A stretch of DNA of 64,000 bases from Rhodobacterales bacterium HKCCE4037 (GCA_015689645.1 WVSM01000006.1:1-64000); one strand, 5' to 3'; shown: positions 43,871-52,303, counted from the first letter of the stretch. Made by a program: numbers and translations. Notes: generated by a model from the letters alone, not told the origin.

Positions 43871-45562
43871 TCACCCGCCATCCCGCCAGCGGTTCACGAT
43901 CGGGTAGCGCCGGTCCAGCCAGAACGCGCGCTCCGTCAGCCGCGCCCCCGGTGCGGACTGGAAGCGCTTGTATTCGCTGAGGTAAATCAGCCGCTCCACC
44001 TTGCGGACCCACTCCAGGTCATAGCCCTCGGCGACCACTTCAGCGACGGAGCGTTCCTGGTCGATCAGCATTTCCAGCATCACGTCCAGATCGCTGTAGG
44101 GCGGCAGCGAATCCTCGTCCTTCTGGTCCTCGCGCAATTCGGCGGTCGGCGGCTTGTCGATCACGCGTGGCGGGATCACCTCCCCCTCGGGGCCCTTCAT
44201 CCAGTCGCGGTGCGTGCGGTTGCGCCAGCGACAGGTCTCGAACACCCGCGTCTTGTAGAGGTCCTTGATCGGGTTGTAGCCGCCCGCCATGTCGCCGTAG
44301 ATCGTGGCATAGCCCACCGCGACCTCGGACTTGTTGCCGGTCGTCAGCAGCATGGAGCCGAACTTGTTCGACAGCGCCATCAGCATGACACCGCGCAGGC
44401 GGGATTGGATATTCTCCTCGGTCACATCCGGCTCCAGCCCTTCGAACAGAGGTGCCAACGAGGCCGTCACCGCCTCCCGCGCGGGCGTGATCGGGATCGT
44501 GTCGAGCCGGCATCCCAGCCGCCCCGCCACGTCGCGCGCATCGTCGAGAGAGGTCTCCGAGGTGTAGCGAGACGGCAGCATCACGCAATGCACGTTCTCC
44601 GGGCCGATCGCGTCGCTGGCGATCGTCGCGACAATCGCAGAGTCGATGCCTCCGGAAAGACCCAGCACCACCTTCTTGAACCCGGTCTTGCGCAGGTAAT
44701 CCCCCAGCGCCATGACCATGACCCGGTAATCGGCCTCGTATTCATCGGGCAGCTTCGCCTTGAGGCCCTCGACGGCGCGCCAGCCCTCGGCCCCACGCTC
44801 GAAATCCACGTAGTAGAGGTCTTCCTCGAACTGCGGCGCCTGCACCGCCAGCGACCCGCCGGGGTTCAAAACGAAGGAGCCACCGTCGAACACCTGATCG
44901 TCCTGCCCGCCAAGCAGGTTCACGTAGGCCATCGGCAGACCGGTTTCGACCACGCGGGAGACCATCACCTGATGCCGCACCGCCATCTTGCCGCGATGGT
45001 AGGGAGAGCCGTTGGGCGACACCAAAATCTCCGCCCCGGATTCCTCCAGCGTTTCGCAGACATCCTCGAACCACGCGTCCTCGCAGATCGGAAAGCCGAT
45101 GCGCAGCCCGGCGACCGAAACAGGCCCCTGCAGATCGCCCGGATGGTAATAGCGCACCTCGTCGAAGACCGCGTAGTTGGGCAATTCGTGCTTCAGCACC
45201 TTGGCCTTCACGCTGCCGCCTTCGCAGACGTAATAGGCATTATAGGGCGACCCCGCGCCCCACATCGGCCCGCCCCGCGCGTCGCCGTCGCCCCACCACG
45301 GGCCGCCGATCCCGAAGGCCGGGCCATCGGCGCAGCGCGCCGCGAGGTCCTTGATGACCTTCTCCACGTCCTGCGCGAAGGCCGGTTTCATCACGAGGTC
45401 GAGCAGCTGGTAGCCTGTGGCGAACATCTCCGGGAAGGCCACGAAATCCGCGCCCTCCGCCTTGGCCGCTTCCCACGCGCGGAATGCCTTTTCGGCATTG
45501 CCCGCAAGATCGCCCACGGTGGCATTGAGCTGCGCCATGCACAGACGGAACGTATCGGCCAT
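43871..45562 (-). CDS. nadE: Glutamine-dependent NAD+ synthetase
   Basis: A 563-residue two-domain enzyme that amidates nicotinate adenine dinucleotide to NAD+. The N-terminal nitrilase-like glutaminase domain shows LCMAQLNATVGDLAGN, EDAWFEDVCETL with the catalytic Cys region, and YVNLLGGQDDQVFDG. The C-terminal synthetase has the P-loop LGLSGGIDSA and TGNKSEVAVGYATIYGD. GGAGG precedes the ATG at 45562. It faces away from the MORN gene. Confidence 0.94.
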   Translation of the reverse strand: MADTFRLCMAQLNATVGDLAGNAEKAFRAWEAAKAEGADFVAFPEMFATGYQLLDLVMKPAFAQDVEKVIKDLAARCADGPAFGIGGPWWGDGDARGGPMWGAGSPYNAYYVCEGGSVKAKVLKHELPNYAVFDEVRYYHPGDLQGPVSVAGLRIGFPICEDAWFEDVCETLEESGAEILVSPNGSPYHRGKMAVRHQVMVSRVVETGLPMAYVNLLGGQDDQVFDGGSFVLNPGGSLAVQAPQFEEDLYYVDFERGAEGWRAVEGLKAKLPDEYEADYRVMVMALGDYLRKTGFKKVVLGLSGGIDSAIVATIASDAIGPENVHCVMLPSRYTSETSLDDARDVAGRLGCRLDTIPITPAREAVTASLAPLFEGLEPDVTEENIQSRLRGVMLMALSNKFGSMLLTTGNKSEVAVGYATIYGDMAGGYNPIKDLYKTRVFETCRWRNRTHRDWMKGPEGEVIPPRVIDKPPTAELREDQKDEDSLPPYSDLDVMLEMLIDQERSVAEVVAEGYDLEWVRKVERLIYLSEYKRFQSAPGARLTERAFWLDRRYPIVNRWRDGG

Positions 45563-45721
45563 AAGGTCCTCCAGAGCCTGCTGGACCCTGCATAGCAACT
45601 CTGCGCCCGAGGCCAAGCATCAACCCGCCGGTCGCGACGGTTTAAGACATTGCCGGAAAGCCGCGCCTCCGCTAGCTTTGCGGGCGAAAATGAACATCTC
45701 CGATCAAGGGAGGGTGCGGGA

Positions 45722-47215
45722 ATGAAACAGGCAATCTTCGCGGCGACACTTCTGGCACTGGCCTCCACGGCGCAGGCGCAGGACACCGGCGAGACCACGA
45801 CCGACATCCAGCAATACGACAACGGCGGCATCTACGAGGGTGAGTTCCGCAACGGCGTCCAGCACGGCACCGGCACCTACCGCCTGCCCAACGGCTACAC
45901 CTACACCGGCACCTGGGTCGATGGCGAGATCCGCGGCGAAGGCACCGCGACCTTCCCCGACCAATCCGTCTATGTCGGCGATTTCGTCGCCGGGCGTCCG
46001 CAGGGCGAGGGTACGATCACCTTCGCCGACGGCTCCACCTACGAGGGCGAGTGGAACGAGGGCCGGATCGAGGGCACCGGGACGGCGGTCTATTCCAACG
46101 GCGTCACCTACACCGGCCAGTTCCGCAACGCGCTCCACCACGGCACCGGCGTGATGACCGGCCCGAACGGCTACCGCTACGAGGGCGAGTGGCAGGACGG
46201 GCTGAAGCACGGCACCGGCTCCATCACCTATCCCGACGGTGCCACTTATACTGGCCAGTTCGCCGGCGGTGTGCGCTCGGGCACCGGGCGGCTCGAGATG
46301 GCCGATGGCGTCGTCTACGAGGGCCAGTGGGCCGAGGGCCAGATCAACGGCACCGGCACCCTCACCCAGCCCAACGGCGACGTCTATGTCGGCGCGCTGG
46401 TCAACGGCCAGCGGCAGGGGCAGGGGCGCGTGACCTACGCCAACGGCGACGTCTACGAAGGCGCCTTCGCGAACGACCAGCGCCACGGGCAGGGCACCTT
46501 CACCGGCGCCGACGGCTACGTCTACGTGGGTCCGTGGGTCGAGGGCTCGATCCAGGGCGAGGGCCGCGTGACCTATCCCGACGGCTCCGTCTACGAAGGC
46601 ACGTTCCGCAACGACCTCGCCCATGGCACCGGCACGATCACCTATCCAAACGGCTCCAGCTACACCGGCGGCTGGGTCGAGGGCGTGATCCAGGGCGCGG
46701 GCGTGGCGACCTATGCCAACGGGCTGGTCTACGACGGCAACTTCCTCAACGCGCGCCAGCACGGGCAGGGCACCATGACCCACCCCGACGGCTACCGCTA
46801 CCAGGGCCAGTGGGCCGAGGGCCTGCGCCACGGCGAGGGCGTGGCGACCTATGCCGACGGCACCGTCTACGAAGGCTCGTTCGAGGCCGGACAGCGCGAA
46901 GGGCAGGGCACCCTGACCATGCCCGACGGCTTCACCTACACCGGCGCCTGGGATGATGGCGAGATCAACGGCCAGGGCACCGCGACCTATTCCAACGGCG
47001 ATGTCTACACCGGCAACTTCGTCAACGGCCGTCGCCAGGGCGCGGGCACCATGACCTACGCCACCGGCGAGGTGCTGGAAGGCCAGTGGGAAAATGGCCT
47101 GCCGACCGACGGCACGGCCGGTGACGCCCCCGAACCCGCCGCCGAGCCCGACACCGGCGAAATCGCCCCCGGGGCCGGCGCCGCCGAGGAGGAGGCCCCG
47201 GCCGCCGACGAATGA
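45722..47215 (+). CDS. Exported MORN-repeat protein
   Basis: A 497-residue protein with a signal peptide (residues 1-20, ending TAQAQD). From about residue 38 to 465 it is almost entirely MORN repeats of exactly 23 residues: about 18 complete units plus a partial one (pattern YxGxF/W-x7-GxGxxxxxxG). Units alternate between an aromatic Phe and Trp form, giving a 46-residue superperiod. The tail is Ala/Pro/Glu-rich. The product would be a long beta-solenoid on the cell surface or in the periplasm. Function unknown; MORN proteins in eukaryotes bind membranes or proteins. Confidence 0.88.
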   Translation: MKQAIFAATLLALASTAQAQDTGETTTDIQQYDNGGIYEGEFRNGVQHGTGTYRLPNGYTYTGTWVDGEIRGEGTATFPDQSVYVGDFVAGRPQGEGTITFADGSTYEGEWNEGRIEGTGTAVYSNGVTYTGQFRNALHHGTGVMTGPNGYRYEGEWQDGLKHGTGSITYPDGATYTGQFAGGVRSGTGRLEMADGVVYEGQWAEGQINGTGTLTQPNGDVYVGALVNGQRQGQGRVTYANGDVYEGAFANDQRHGQGTFTGADGYVYVGPWVEGSIQGEGRVTYPDGSVYEGTFRNDLAHGTGTITYPNGSSYTGGWVEGVIQGAGVATYANGLVYDGNFLNARQHGQGTMTHPDGYRYQGQWAEGLRHGEGVATYADGTVYEGSFEAGQREGQGTLTMPDGFTYTGAWDDGEINGQGTATYSNGDVYTGNFVNGRRQGAGTMTYATGEVLEGQWENGLPTDGTAGDAPEPAAEPDTGEIAPGAGAAEEEAPAADE

Positions 47216-47727
47216 CCGCGCCGCGTCGCCTGTTCACCGCCCTCGCGGCGTCTCTTGTCCTGTCCGCCCCCGCCGCTGCGCAGGATAGCCAGCGTTACGC
47301 CACGCTGATCCTCGGCTCGGTGCATTTCGGCATCGACCTGAATGATTTCAATCCCGGCCTCCTGCTCGGCCACCGCTGGAGCCGGGAGGGCAGCGCCGTC
47401 GAATACCACGTTGAGGGCGGAGTCTTCTACAACAGCTACGAGGAAGTCTCGCCGATCGTCATGGCGGGCGTGTCCTACCCCGTCGCCACCCTCGGCCGCG
47501 TCGACCTGCGCGGCGGGGTCAGCGTCGGCACCGCCTATTATGGCGAACTCGCCCCCACGCTCGACGCGCTCTACGACATCCCGTCGGCCGGCGGCTTCAT
47601 TCCCCTCGTCGCGGCCAACCTCGCGCTTCGCGACACGCGGCACGAGAACGTCGAATACCGCTTCACCGCCCTGCCGGGCGACGGCGGGGTCGGCGTGCTG
47701 AACCTTTCCGTCGCCTTCGACTTCTAG
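47212..47727 (+). CDS. Exported beta-rich protein of unknown function
   Basis: A 171-residue protein with a signal peptide (residues 1-24, ending APAAAQD). The mature part has alternating hydrophobic strands and ends in the aromatic Phe typical of outer-membrane beta-barrels (LNLSVAFDF), so a small barrel is possible. It overlaps the MORN gene by four bases (ATGA), which suggests co-translation and a shared role at the envelope. Family not recognised. Confidence 0.75.
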   Translation: MTAPRRLFTALAASLVLSAPAAAQDSQRYATLILGSVHFGIDLNDFNPGLLLGHRWSREGSAVEYHVEGGVFYNSYEEVSPIVMAGVSYPVATLGRVDLRGGVSVGTAYYGELAPTLDALYDIPSAGGFIPLVAANLALRDTRHENVEYRFTALPGDGGVGVLNLSVAFDF

Positions 47728-47836
47728 GGCTCGCCCACTCCCCCTCAGTCCAAGAGAAAGGCGCGCCTGGTCCAAGACAGAACCCGCGCGCCTTCCTACT
47801 CTGATGCTGTCCAAAGCACATCACTGAGGATATTTC

Positions 47837-48136
47837 ATGAAGGCGTTTCAAGGACTTGCTGCAGCCCTATTGATCGGGCTGCCCTTACCCCTTGCCGCGC
47901 AGGAGCCTGGGAATTGCTGGCAATCGGCAACCTCGACCATCCTGCTCAACGACAATGACAACCATACCGAATACGCCACCTGCCGCGCCGCCTGCGAGGC
48001 TGACACCGCCTGCGCCGGGTGGAACTTCCGACCGCATTCCTTCGATGCCACCAGCCCCGGTCAGTGTCAGCTTCTGGGCGACATCTACCGCTCAGAGCCG
48101 TCCGACCGCGCCGTTTGCGGCCAGATCGACCTATAA
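47837..48136 (+). CDS. Secreted PAN/Apple-domain protein 1
   Basis: A 99-residue protein with a signal peptide (residues 1-21, ending LPLAAQE). The mature domain has six Cys spaced as in PAN/Apple domains (NCWQSA, YATCRAACEADTACAGWNF, GQCQLL, AVCGQ). Such domains bind proteins or carbohydrates. It is a paralogue of the next gene, and the two are spaced 40 bp apart. The partner and role are unknown. Confidence 0.82.
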   Translation: MKAFQGLAAALLIGLPLPLAAQEPGNCWQSATSTILLNDNDNHTEYATCRAACEADTACAGWNFRPHSFDATSPGQCQLLGDIYRSEPSDRAVCGQIDL

Positions 48137-48176
48137 ACACCACCCATTTCAACCTTTCCGACCAAGAGGACTTTCC

Positions 48177-48488
48177 ATGACACGTTTCCTGATCCCCGCC
48201 GCCCTTCTCGCCTGCCTCGCGCTGCCCGCCGCCGCGCAGGAGTTCGAGGAATGCCAGATCCTTCCGGGCGGCGGCGCATCGTCCAATGTCGATTACAACC
48301 AGATCGGCACCGCCGCCTGCGCCGAGTTCTGCGCCGCGACCGAAGGCTGTGCGGGCTGGACCTATACGCCGCACAATTTCAATCCCGATGGCGCGCCCGG
48401 TGAATGCCGCTGGGTGACCGAAGTGGGCTCCGTCGAACCGCCGGCCGAGACCGCTTCGGCCAATTTCTGTGGCCAGGTTTCCGGCTGA
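48177..48488 (+). CDS. Secreted PAN/Apple-domain protein 2
   Basis: A 103-residue paralogue of the preceding gene: signal peptide (residues 1-20, ending PAAAQE) and the same Cys pattern (EECQIL, TAACAEFCAATEGCAGWTY, GECRWV, NFCGQ). The AAGAGGA site upstream of the ATG at 48177 fits translation in series. The tandem pair likely arose by duplication. Confidence 0.82.
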   Translation: MTRFLIPAALLACLALPAAAQEFEECQILPGGGASSNVDYNQIGTAACAEFCAATEGCAGWTYTPHNFNPDGAPGECRWVTEVGSVEPPAETASANFCGQVSG

Positions 48489-48537
48489 CCGGAGTCCGGC
48501 GCGGATGTGCTAGGCTGAGGCCCGAGAGGATTCGCCC

Positions 48538-49530
48538 GTGTCCAAGCTCATGTCCGCGCCCATCTCCGCGCCCGTGCCGCCGCTACAGCGGTTCTCGACC
48601 GCCTTCCTGCCTGCACCCGACCGGCTGGCGATCTGGCGCGAGGTTTTCGGGCGCGAGGTGATCCGGCTCGACATGGCTCCGCTCGGCGATGCGCCGATGC
48701 ATTACGAGGCGCGCTTTCTTCCCGTGCATCGGACGACGATCGGGATCGGAAGCGCCTCTGCGATGTCCTGCGAGCGAACCCGACCTTTGTTGAGCGACGG
48801 CAATGACGATATCATCCTGCTGCTTCCGATCATGGGCAGCGTCAGCCTCGAACAGCGCGGGGCCGAGATCGTCGCGCGCTCGGGTGACATCCTCGTGCGC
48901 CGCTCCGACGATGCGGGAAAAACCCTGTCCAGTTCGGGGCAATTCCTGACCCTGACCCTGCCGGTCCGCGAACTGGAAAGCCGGGTGGCCGATATCGACC
49001 GGCTGACCATGGCCGTCCTGCCCCGCGACGGAGAGGGCGTGCGCCTCCTGACGCGCTATGCGCGGATGATCCTGTCCGATCCGGAAATCGGCCCGGCCGT
49101 TTCGAAGGTGATCCAGTCCCATCTGGCAGACCTGGTGGCCGTCGCCATTGGCGCCAACCGCGCGGCCTGGCACGAGGCGCAGCAACGCGGCTTCCGGGCC
49201 GCCCGCCTGCGCGCCATCCATGCCGCGATCCGCGAGGGCGCGGCGGAGGAGGGGCTTTCGATCAACGCGGTTGCGCGGACGATGGGCATCTCGCCGGGCT
49301 ACATCCGCAAGTTGCTGGCGGCGGAGGGCACGAATTTCTCGGCCCTTGTGCTGGAACGGCGCCTGCACCTTGCCCATGCCGCCCTGTCCGACCCGGCGCT
49401 CGCGCGCCGCCCGATCAGCGCCATCGCGCTCGATTGCGGCTTCGGCGACGTGTCGTATTTCAATCGTGCGTTCCGCAAGCGCTTCGATGCGACGCCAGGC
49501 GACGTGCGCGCGGCCGCGCGACACCCATGA
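48538..49530 (+). CDS. AraC-family transcriptional regulator
   Basis: A 330-residue regulator. The C-terminal AraC DNA-binding domain (about residues 230-325) has two helix-turn-helix motifs (LSINAVARTMGISPGYIRKLL; ISAIALDCGFGDVSYFNRAF) and the end GDVRAAARHP. The N-terminal half resembles the AraC-binding-like/ligand domain of this family. The start is GTG with GAGAGGA 7 nt upstream; an ATG at 48550 is an alternative. It lies downstream of the PAN pair and may regulate neighbours; not shown. Confidence 0.9.
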   Translation: MSKLMSAPISAPVPPLQRFSTAFLPAPDRLAIWREVFGREVIRLDMAPLGDAPMHYEARFLPVHRTTIGIGSASAMSCERTRPLLSDGNDDIILLLPIMGSVSLEQRGAEIVARSGDILVRRSDDAGKTLSSSGQFLTLTLPVRELESRVADIDRLTMAVLPRDGEGVRLLTRYARMILSDPEIGPAVSKVIQSHLADLVAVAIGANRAAWHEAQQRGFRAARLRAIHAAIREGAAEEGLSINAVARTMGISPGYIRKLLAAEGTNFSALVLERRLHLAHAALSDPALARRPISAIALDCGFGDVSYFNRAFRKRFDATPGDVRAAARHP

Positions 49531-49532
49531 AA

Positions 49533-49557
49533 AAGGCGCCCCCGCGAGGGAGCGCCT
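49533..49557 (+). terminator. Hairpin after the AraC-family gene
   Basis: AGGCGCCCCC pairs with AGGGAGCGCCT (one bulge or mismatch) around a short loop just after the stop, with a run of A before it and no T-run after it, so termination is likely for the minus strand too. Confidence 0.5.
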
Positions 49558-49579
49558 GATCGTGTCGCTTGATGCGGGA

Positions 49580-49879
49580 TCACTCCGTCAGAAGCACCGT
49601 CCAGCGGCCGGTCGAGGTACCGTTGTCGGTCACTTCCGTGGCCACTTCCCCGGTGAAGGTCAGGTTCGGATCCTCGTCATCGACAAGCACCAGGATCATG
49701 CCGATCTCGATCTCTTCCGGCGCGCCGTTCTCACCGGCAGTGATGAAGACCGACTGGCCGACCGAGGCATATTGCAGCGTGCCGTCGATCATGACCGTGC
49801 CCGCGGCATGGGCATCGGCAAGGGCGGGCAGGGGGGCAAGCAGCGCGAGGGTCAACGCGAAAGGGCGAAGTAGGGACAT
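49580..49879 (-). CDS. Exported protein of unknown function
   Basis: A 99-residue protein with a signal peptide (residues 1-22, ending ALPALADA). The mature part is acidic and beta-rich (VFITAGENGAPEEIEIGM; FTGEVATEVTDNGTSTG). CAGGAG precedes the ATG at 49879. No Cys. No family recognised. Confidence 0.75.
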   Translation of the reverse strand: MSLLRPFALTLALLAPLPALADAHAAGTVMIDGTLQYASVGQSVFITAGENGAPEEIEIGMILVLVDDEDPNLTFTGEVATEVTDNGTSTGRWTVLLTE

Positions 49880-50042
49880 TGAGGAAAACTCCTGTTTCGA
49901 AATAGCGGCCGCGTGACCCGGGAATCGCCCCGGGTCCGACGTGGCCATGCCCGGACGATACAAGGCCGCAGGCCTCCGGCAACGCGGGATTTCCGGCGTT
50001 GCCGAAAAAACAGGGGGCGCGCATGGCAGTGCCGGAAAGCAA

Positions 50043-50064
50043 GAAAGGCCCGCGGGGGCCTTTC
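50043..50064. terminator. Hairpin downstream of the sulfurylase gene
   Basis: GAAAGGCCC (50043-50051) pairs with GGGCCTTTC (50056-50064) around a GCGG loop. It lies about 100 bp after the stop of the MarR-sulfurylase gene and should help terminate its transcript. Confidence 0.6.
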
Positions 50065-50078
50065 CAAGAGTTCAAAGG

Positions 50079-50131
50079 GTTAAGAAAGGGTAAACGATTT
50101 TTCGAATCTCGTTTCCTTTCAAATTCTTAAC
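50079..50131. repeat. Extended imperfect inverted repeat
   Basis: GTTAAGAA (50079-50086) pairs with TTCTTAAC (50124-50131), and inside it AAACGA (50092-50097) pairs with TCGTTT (50109-50114). The AAGG/CCTT segments also face each other. This AT-rich 53-bp dyad sits 30 bp after the sulfurylase stop. Confidence 0.8.
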
Positions 50132-50136
50132 CTGGG

Positions 50137-50152
50137 TGTGCAAGCTTGCACA
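50137..50152. repeat. 16-bp perfect palindrome at the 3' end of the sulfurylase gene
   Basis: A perfect palindrome with left half TGTGCAAG, 9 bp beyond the sulfurylase stop. It may be part of the terminator or a protein-binding site. Confidence 0.8.
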
Positions 50153-50160
50153 GCCCGCCC

Positions 50161-52215
50161 TCACGCCGCGATCAGGCCCATGCTCTCCAGCTTCAGAAGG
50201 ACCTGCTGCGCGCAGTAATCCACGTCCACGCTCTCGGTGTCCACGACCAGCTCGGCGTTCGTCGGGGCCTCGTAGGGGTCCGAGATGCCGGTGAACTCCT
50301 TGATCTTGCCTTCCCGCGCGAGCTTGTAGAGCCCCTTGCGGTCGCGCCGCTCGCATTCCTCGATCGACGTCGCGACATGAACCTCGACGAAGGCGCCGAA
50401 CTGCTCGATCTCCTCCCGCACCGCGCGGCGCGTCGCCGTGTAGGGCGCGATCGGCGCGCAGATCGCGATGCCGCCGTTCTTGGTGATTTCCGAGGCGACG
50501 TAACCGATGCGCCGGATGTTGAGGTCGCGGTGCTCCTTCGAGAAGCCCAACTCGCTCGACAGGTTCTTGCGCACCACGTCGCCGTCAAGCAGCGTCACCG
50601 GACGCCCGCCTTGTTCCATCAGCTTGACCATGATCGCGTTTGCGATGGTCGACTTGCCCGAGCCCGAGAGGCCGGTGAAGAACACCGTGAAGCCCTGCTT
50701 CGAGCGCGGCGGCGAGGTGCGGCGCAGTTCCTTCACGACCTCGGGGAACGAGAACCATTCCGGGATCTCCAGCCCTTCCCGCAGACGGCGGCGCAGCTCG
50801 GTGCCCGAGATGTTCAGGATCGTCACGTTCTCCTTGTCCAGGATCTCGTCCGCCGGCTCGTATTGCGCGCGCTCCTGCACGTAGACCATGTGTTTGAAAT
50901 CGACCATCTCGATGCCGATCTCCTCCTGGTGCTCGCGGAACAGGTCCTGCGCGTCGTAGGGGCCGTAGAAATCCTCACCGGCGGAGTTCTTCCCGGGGCC
51001 TGCGTGGTCACGGCCGACGATCATGTGGGTGCAGCCGTGGTTTTTGCGGATCAGCCCGTGCCAGACGGCCTCGCGCGGGCCGGCCATCCGCATGGCGAGA
51101 TTCAGAAGGCTCATCGTAGTGGTGGCCGCCGGATACTTGTCGAGCACCGCCTCGTAGCAGCGCACGCGGGTGAAATGGTCCACGTCGCCCGGTTTCGTCA
51201 TGCCCACGACCGGATGGATCAGCAGGTTGGCCTGCGCTTCCTTGGCGGCGCGGAAGGTCAGTTCCTGGTGCGCCCGGTGCAGCGGGTTGCGGGTCTGGAA
51301 GGCGACGACGCGGCGCCAGCCAAGCTTGCGGAAATAGGCGCGCAGCTCGTTCGGCGTGTCGCGGCGCGCGCGGAAATCGTAGTGCACCGGCTGTTGGATG
51401 CCGGTGATCGCGCCGCCCAGGTAGACCGGGCCCGCGACGTTATGCAGGTAATTCACCGCCGGGTGGGCGATGTCATCGGCGCCGTAGACCTTCACGGCCT
51501 CGCGCGCCTTGTCCGGGCTCCATTTGTCGCTGATCGACAGGATGGCGAGGATCACGCCCTCGGCGTCGCGCAGGGCGATGTCCTGACCTTCCTCGATCGA
51601 GTCCGCAAAGGCCTCGGACACGTCCAGCGTGATCGGCATCGGCCAGAGCGTTCCGTCGGCCATCCGCATGTTCTCGACCACACCGTCGTAATCTTCCCGG
51701 CTCATGAAGCCCTTGAGCGGGTTGAAGCCGCCGTTCATCAGCAGTTCCAGATCGCAGACCTGGCGCTGGGTCAGGTCCCAACTGGGAAGCTCGGCGGCCT
51801 CCATCTTCAGTTTCTGGGCGCTGTCGTAGGAGACGTAGAGCTCAGGGATCGGAGCGTGAAGCGGCATGGCCATGGTTGCGGTCCTTTTGGCGGGAGAGAG
51901 TTTGGCGCTTTCACCGGTCAGTTCGGCGTGAAGCGCGTTGTATTCGGCGCGTTTGCGCGCGAGGAAAGCGTCGACGAGGCGGGATTTCTCCGCCGCGCCC
52001 TTCTGGGTGAGCGTATAGGCGACCTTCTGGCGGCGATCCCTGCTGTCACGCTCGACGATCCGGACCAGACCGGCCTGCGTGACGGCGCGCAACGCGGTGT
52101 TCAGGCCGCCGAGGCTGATTCCGAGGGCTTGCGCGGTCGCACGCTGAGAGGCCTGCGGCGCGGCATCGATCTGGCGCAGCAGGCGAAACAGCAGGTCTGT
52201 GTCGATCGTGGTCAC
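50161..52215 (-). CDS. MarR-type HTH fused to ATP sulfurylase/APS kinase
   Basis: A 684-residue single frame with three parts. Residues 1-100 are a winged helix of the EPS-associated MarR type (LGISLGGLNTALRAVTQAGLV, then YTLTQKGAAEKSRLVDAFLARK). Residues 115-490 are a homomeric ATP sulfurylase (QTRNPLHRAH near 305; GRDHAGPG near 400). Residues 500-684 are an APS kinase (GLSGSGKST near 512). It would make PAPS from sulfate and ATP. The start is GTG at 52215 with a weak ribosome site. An internal ATG at 51873 (residue 115) has AAGGA 8 nt upstream and matches the usual start of the enzyme, so both a fused and an enzyme-only product are possible. Two identical palindromes lie upstream. Confidence 0.85.
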   Translation of the reverse strand: MTTIDTDLLFRLLRQIDAAPQASQRATAQALGISLGGLNTALRAVTQAGLVRIVERDSRDRRQKVAYTLTQKGAAEKSRLVDAFLARKRAEYNALHAELTGESAKLSPAKRTATMAMPLHAPIPELYVSYDSAQKLKMEAAELPSWDLTQRQVCDLELLMNGGFNPLKGFMSREDYDGVVENMRMADGTLWPMPITLDVSEAFADSIEEGQDIALRDAEGVILAILSISDKWSPDKAREAVKVYGADDIAHPAVNYLHNVAGPVYLGGAITGIQQPVHYDFRARRDTPNELRAYFRKLGWRRVVAFQTRNPLHRAHQELTFRAAKEAQANLLIHPVVGMTKPGDVDHFTRVRCYEAVLDKYPAATTTMSLLNLAMRMAGPREAVWHGLIRKNHGCTHMIVGRDHAGPGKNSAGEDFYGPYDAQDLFREHQEEIGIEMVDFKHMVYVQERAQYEPADEILDKENVTILNISGTELRRRLREGLEIPEWFSFPEVVKELRRTSPPRSKQGFTVFFTGLSGSGKSTIANAIMVKLMEQGGRPVTLLDGDVVRKNLSSELGFSKEHRDLNIRRIGYVASEITKNGGIAICAPIAPYTATRRAVREEIEQFGAFVEVHVATSIEECERRDRKGLYKLAREGKIKEFTGISDPYEAPTNAELVVDTESVDVDYCAQQVLLKLESMGLIAA
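51873..51886 (-). promoter_or_regulatory. Internal ribosome site and start for the enzyme part
   Basis: On the minus strand AAGGA at 51882-51886 precedes the ATG at 51871-51873 by 8 nt. This ATG begins MAMPLHAPIPEL, the normal beginning of stand-alone bifunctional sulfurylase/kinase. It gives a means of making the enzyme without the DNA-binding domain. Confidence 0.6.
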
Positions 52216-52234
52216 GGATGTGGGTCCGGTCAGG

Positions 52235-52254
52235 TTTGTTCACGGCTGAACGCA
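52235..52254. promoter_or_regulatory. Palindromic operator copy 1
   Basis: TTTGTTCA (52235-52242), a 4-bp spacer and TGAACGCA (52247-52254). The left part is identical to the second copy, including the preceding AGG; the right arm has two changes. It overlaps the expected promoter of the minus-strand gene at 52215. Confidence 0.7.
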
Positions 52255-52283
52255 TATGACGGGCAGAGCCGTTTGGAAAGAGG

Positions 52284-52303
52284 TTTGTTCAGTCGTGAAC
52301 AAA
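52284..52303. promoter_or_regulatory. Palindromic operator copy 2
   Basis: A perfect TTTGTTCA-N4-TGAACAAA at 52284-52303. Its centre lies 49 bp from that of the first copy, roughly five helical turns, so both could be on the same DNA face. It is located in the divergent space between the MarR-sulfurylase gene and the sulfotransferase gene. Confidence 0.75.
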
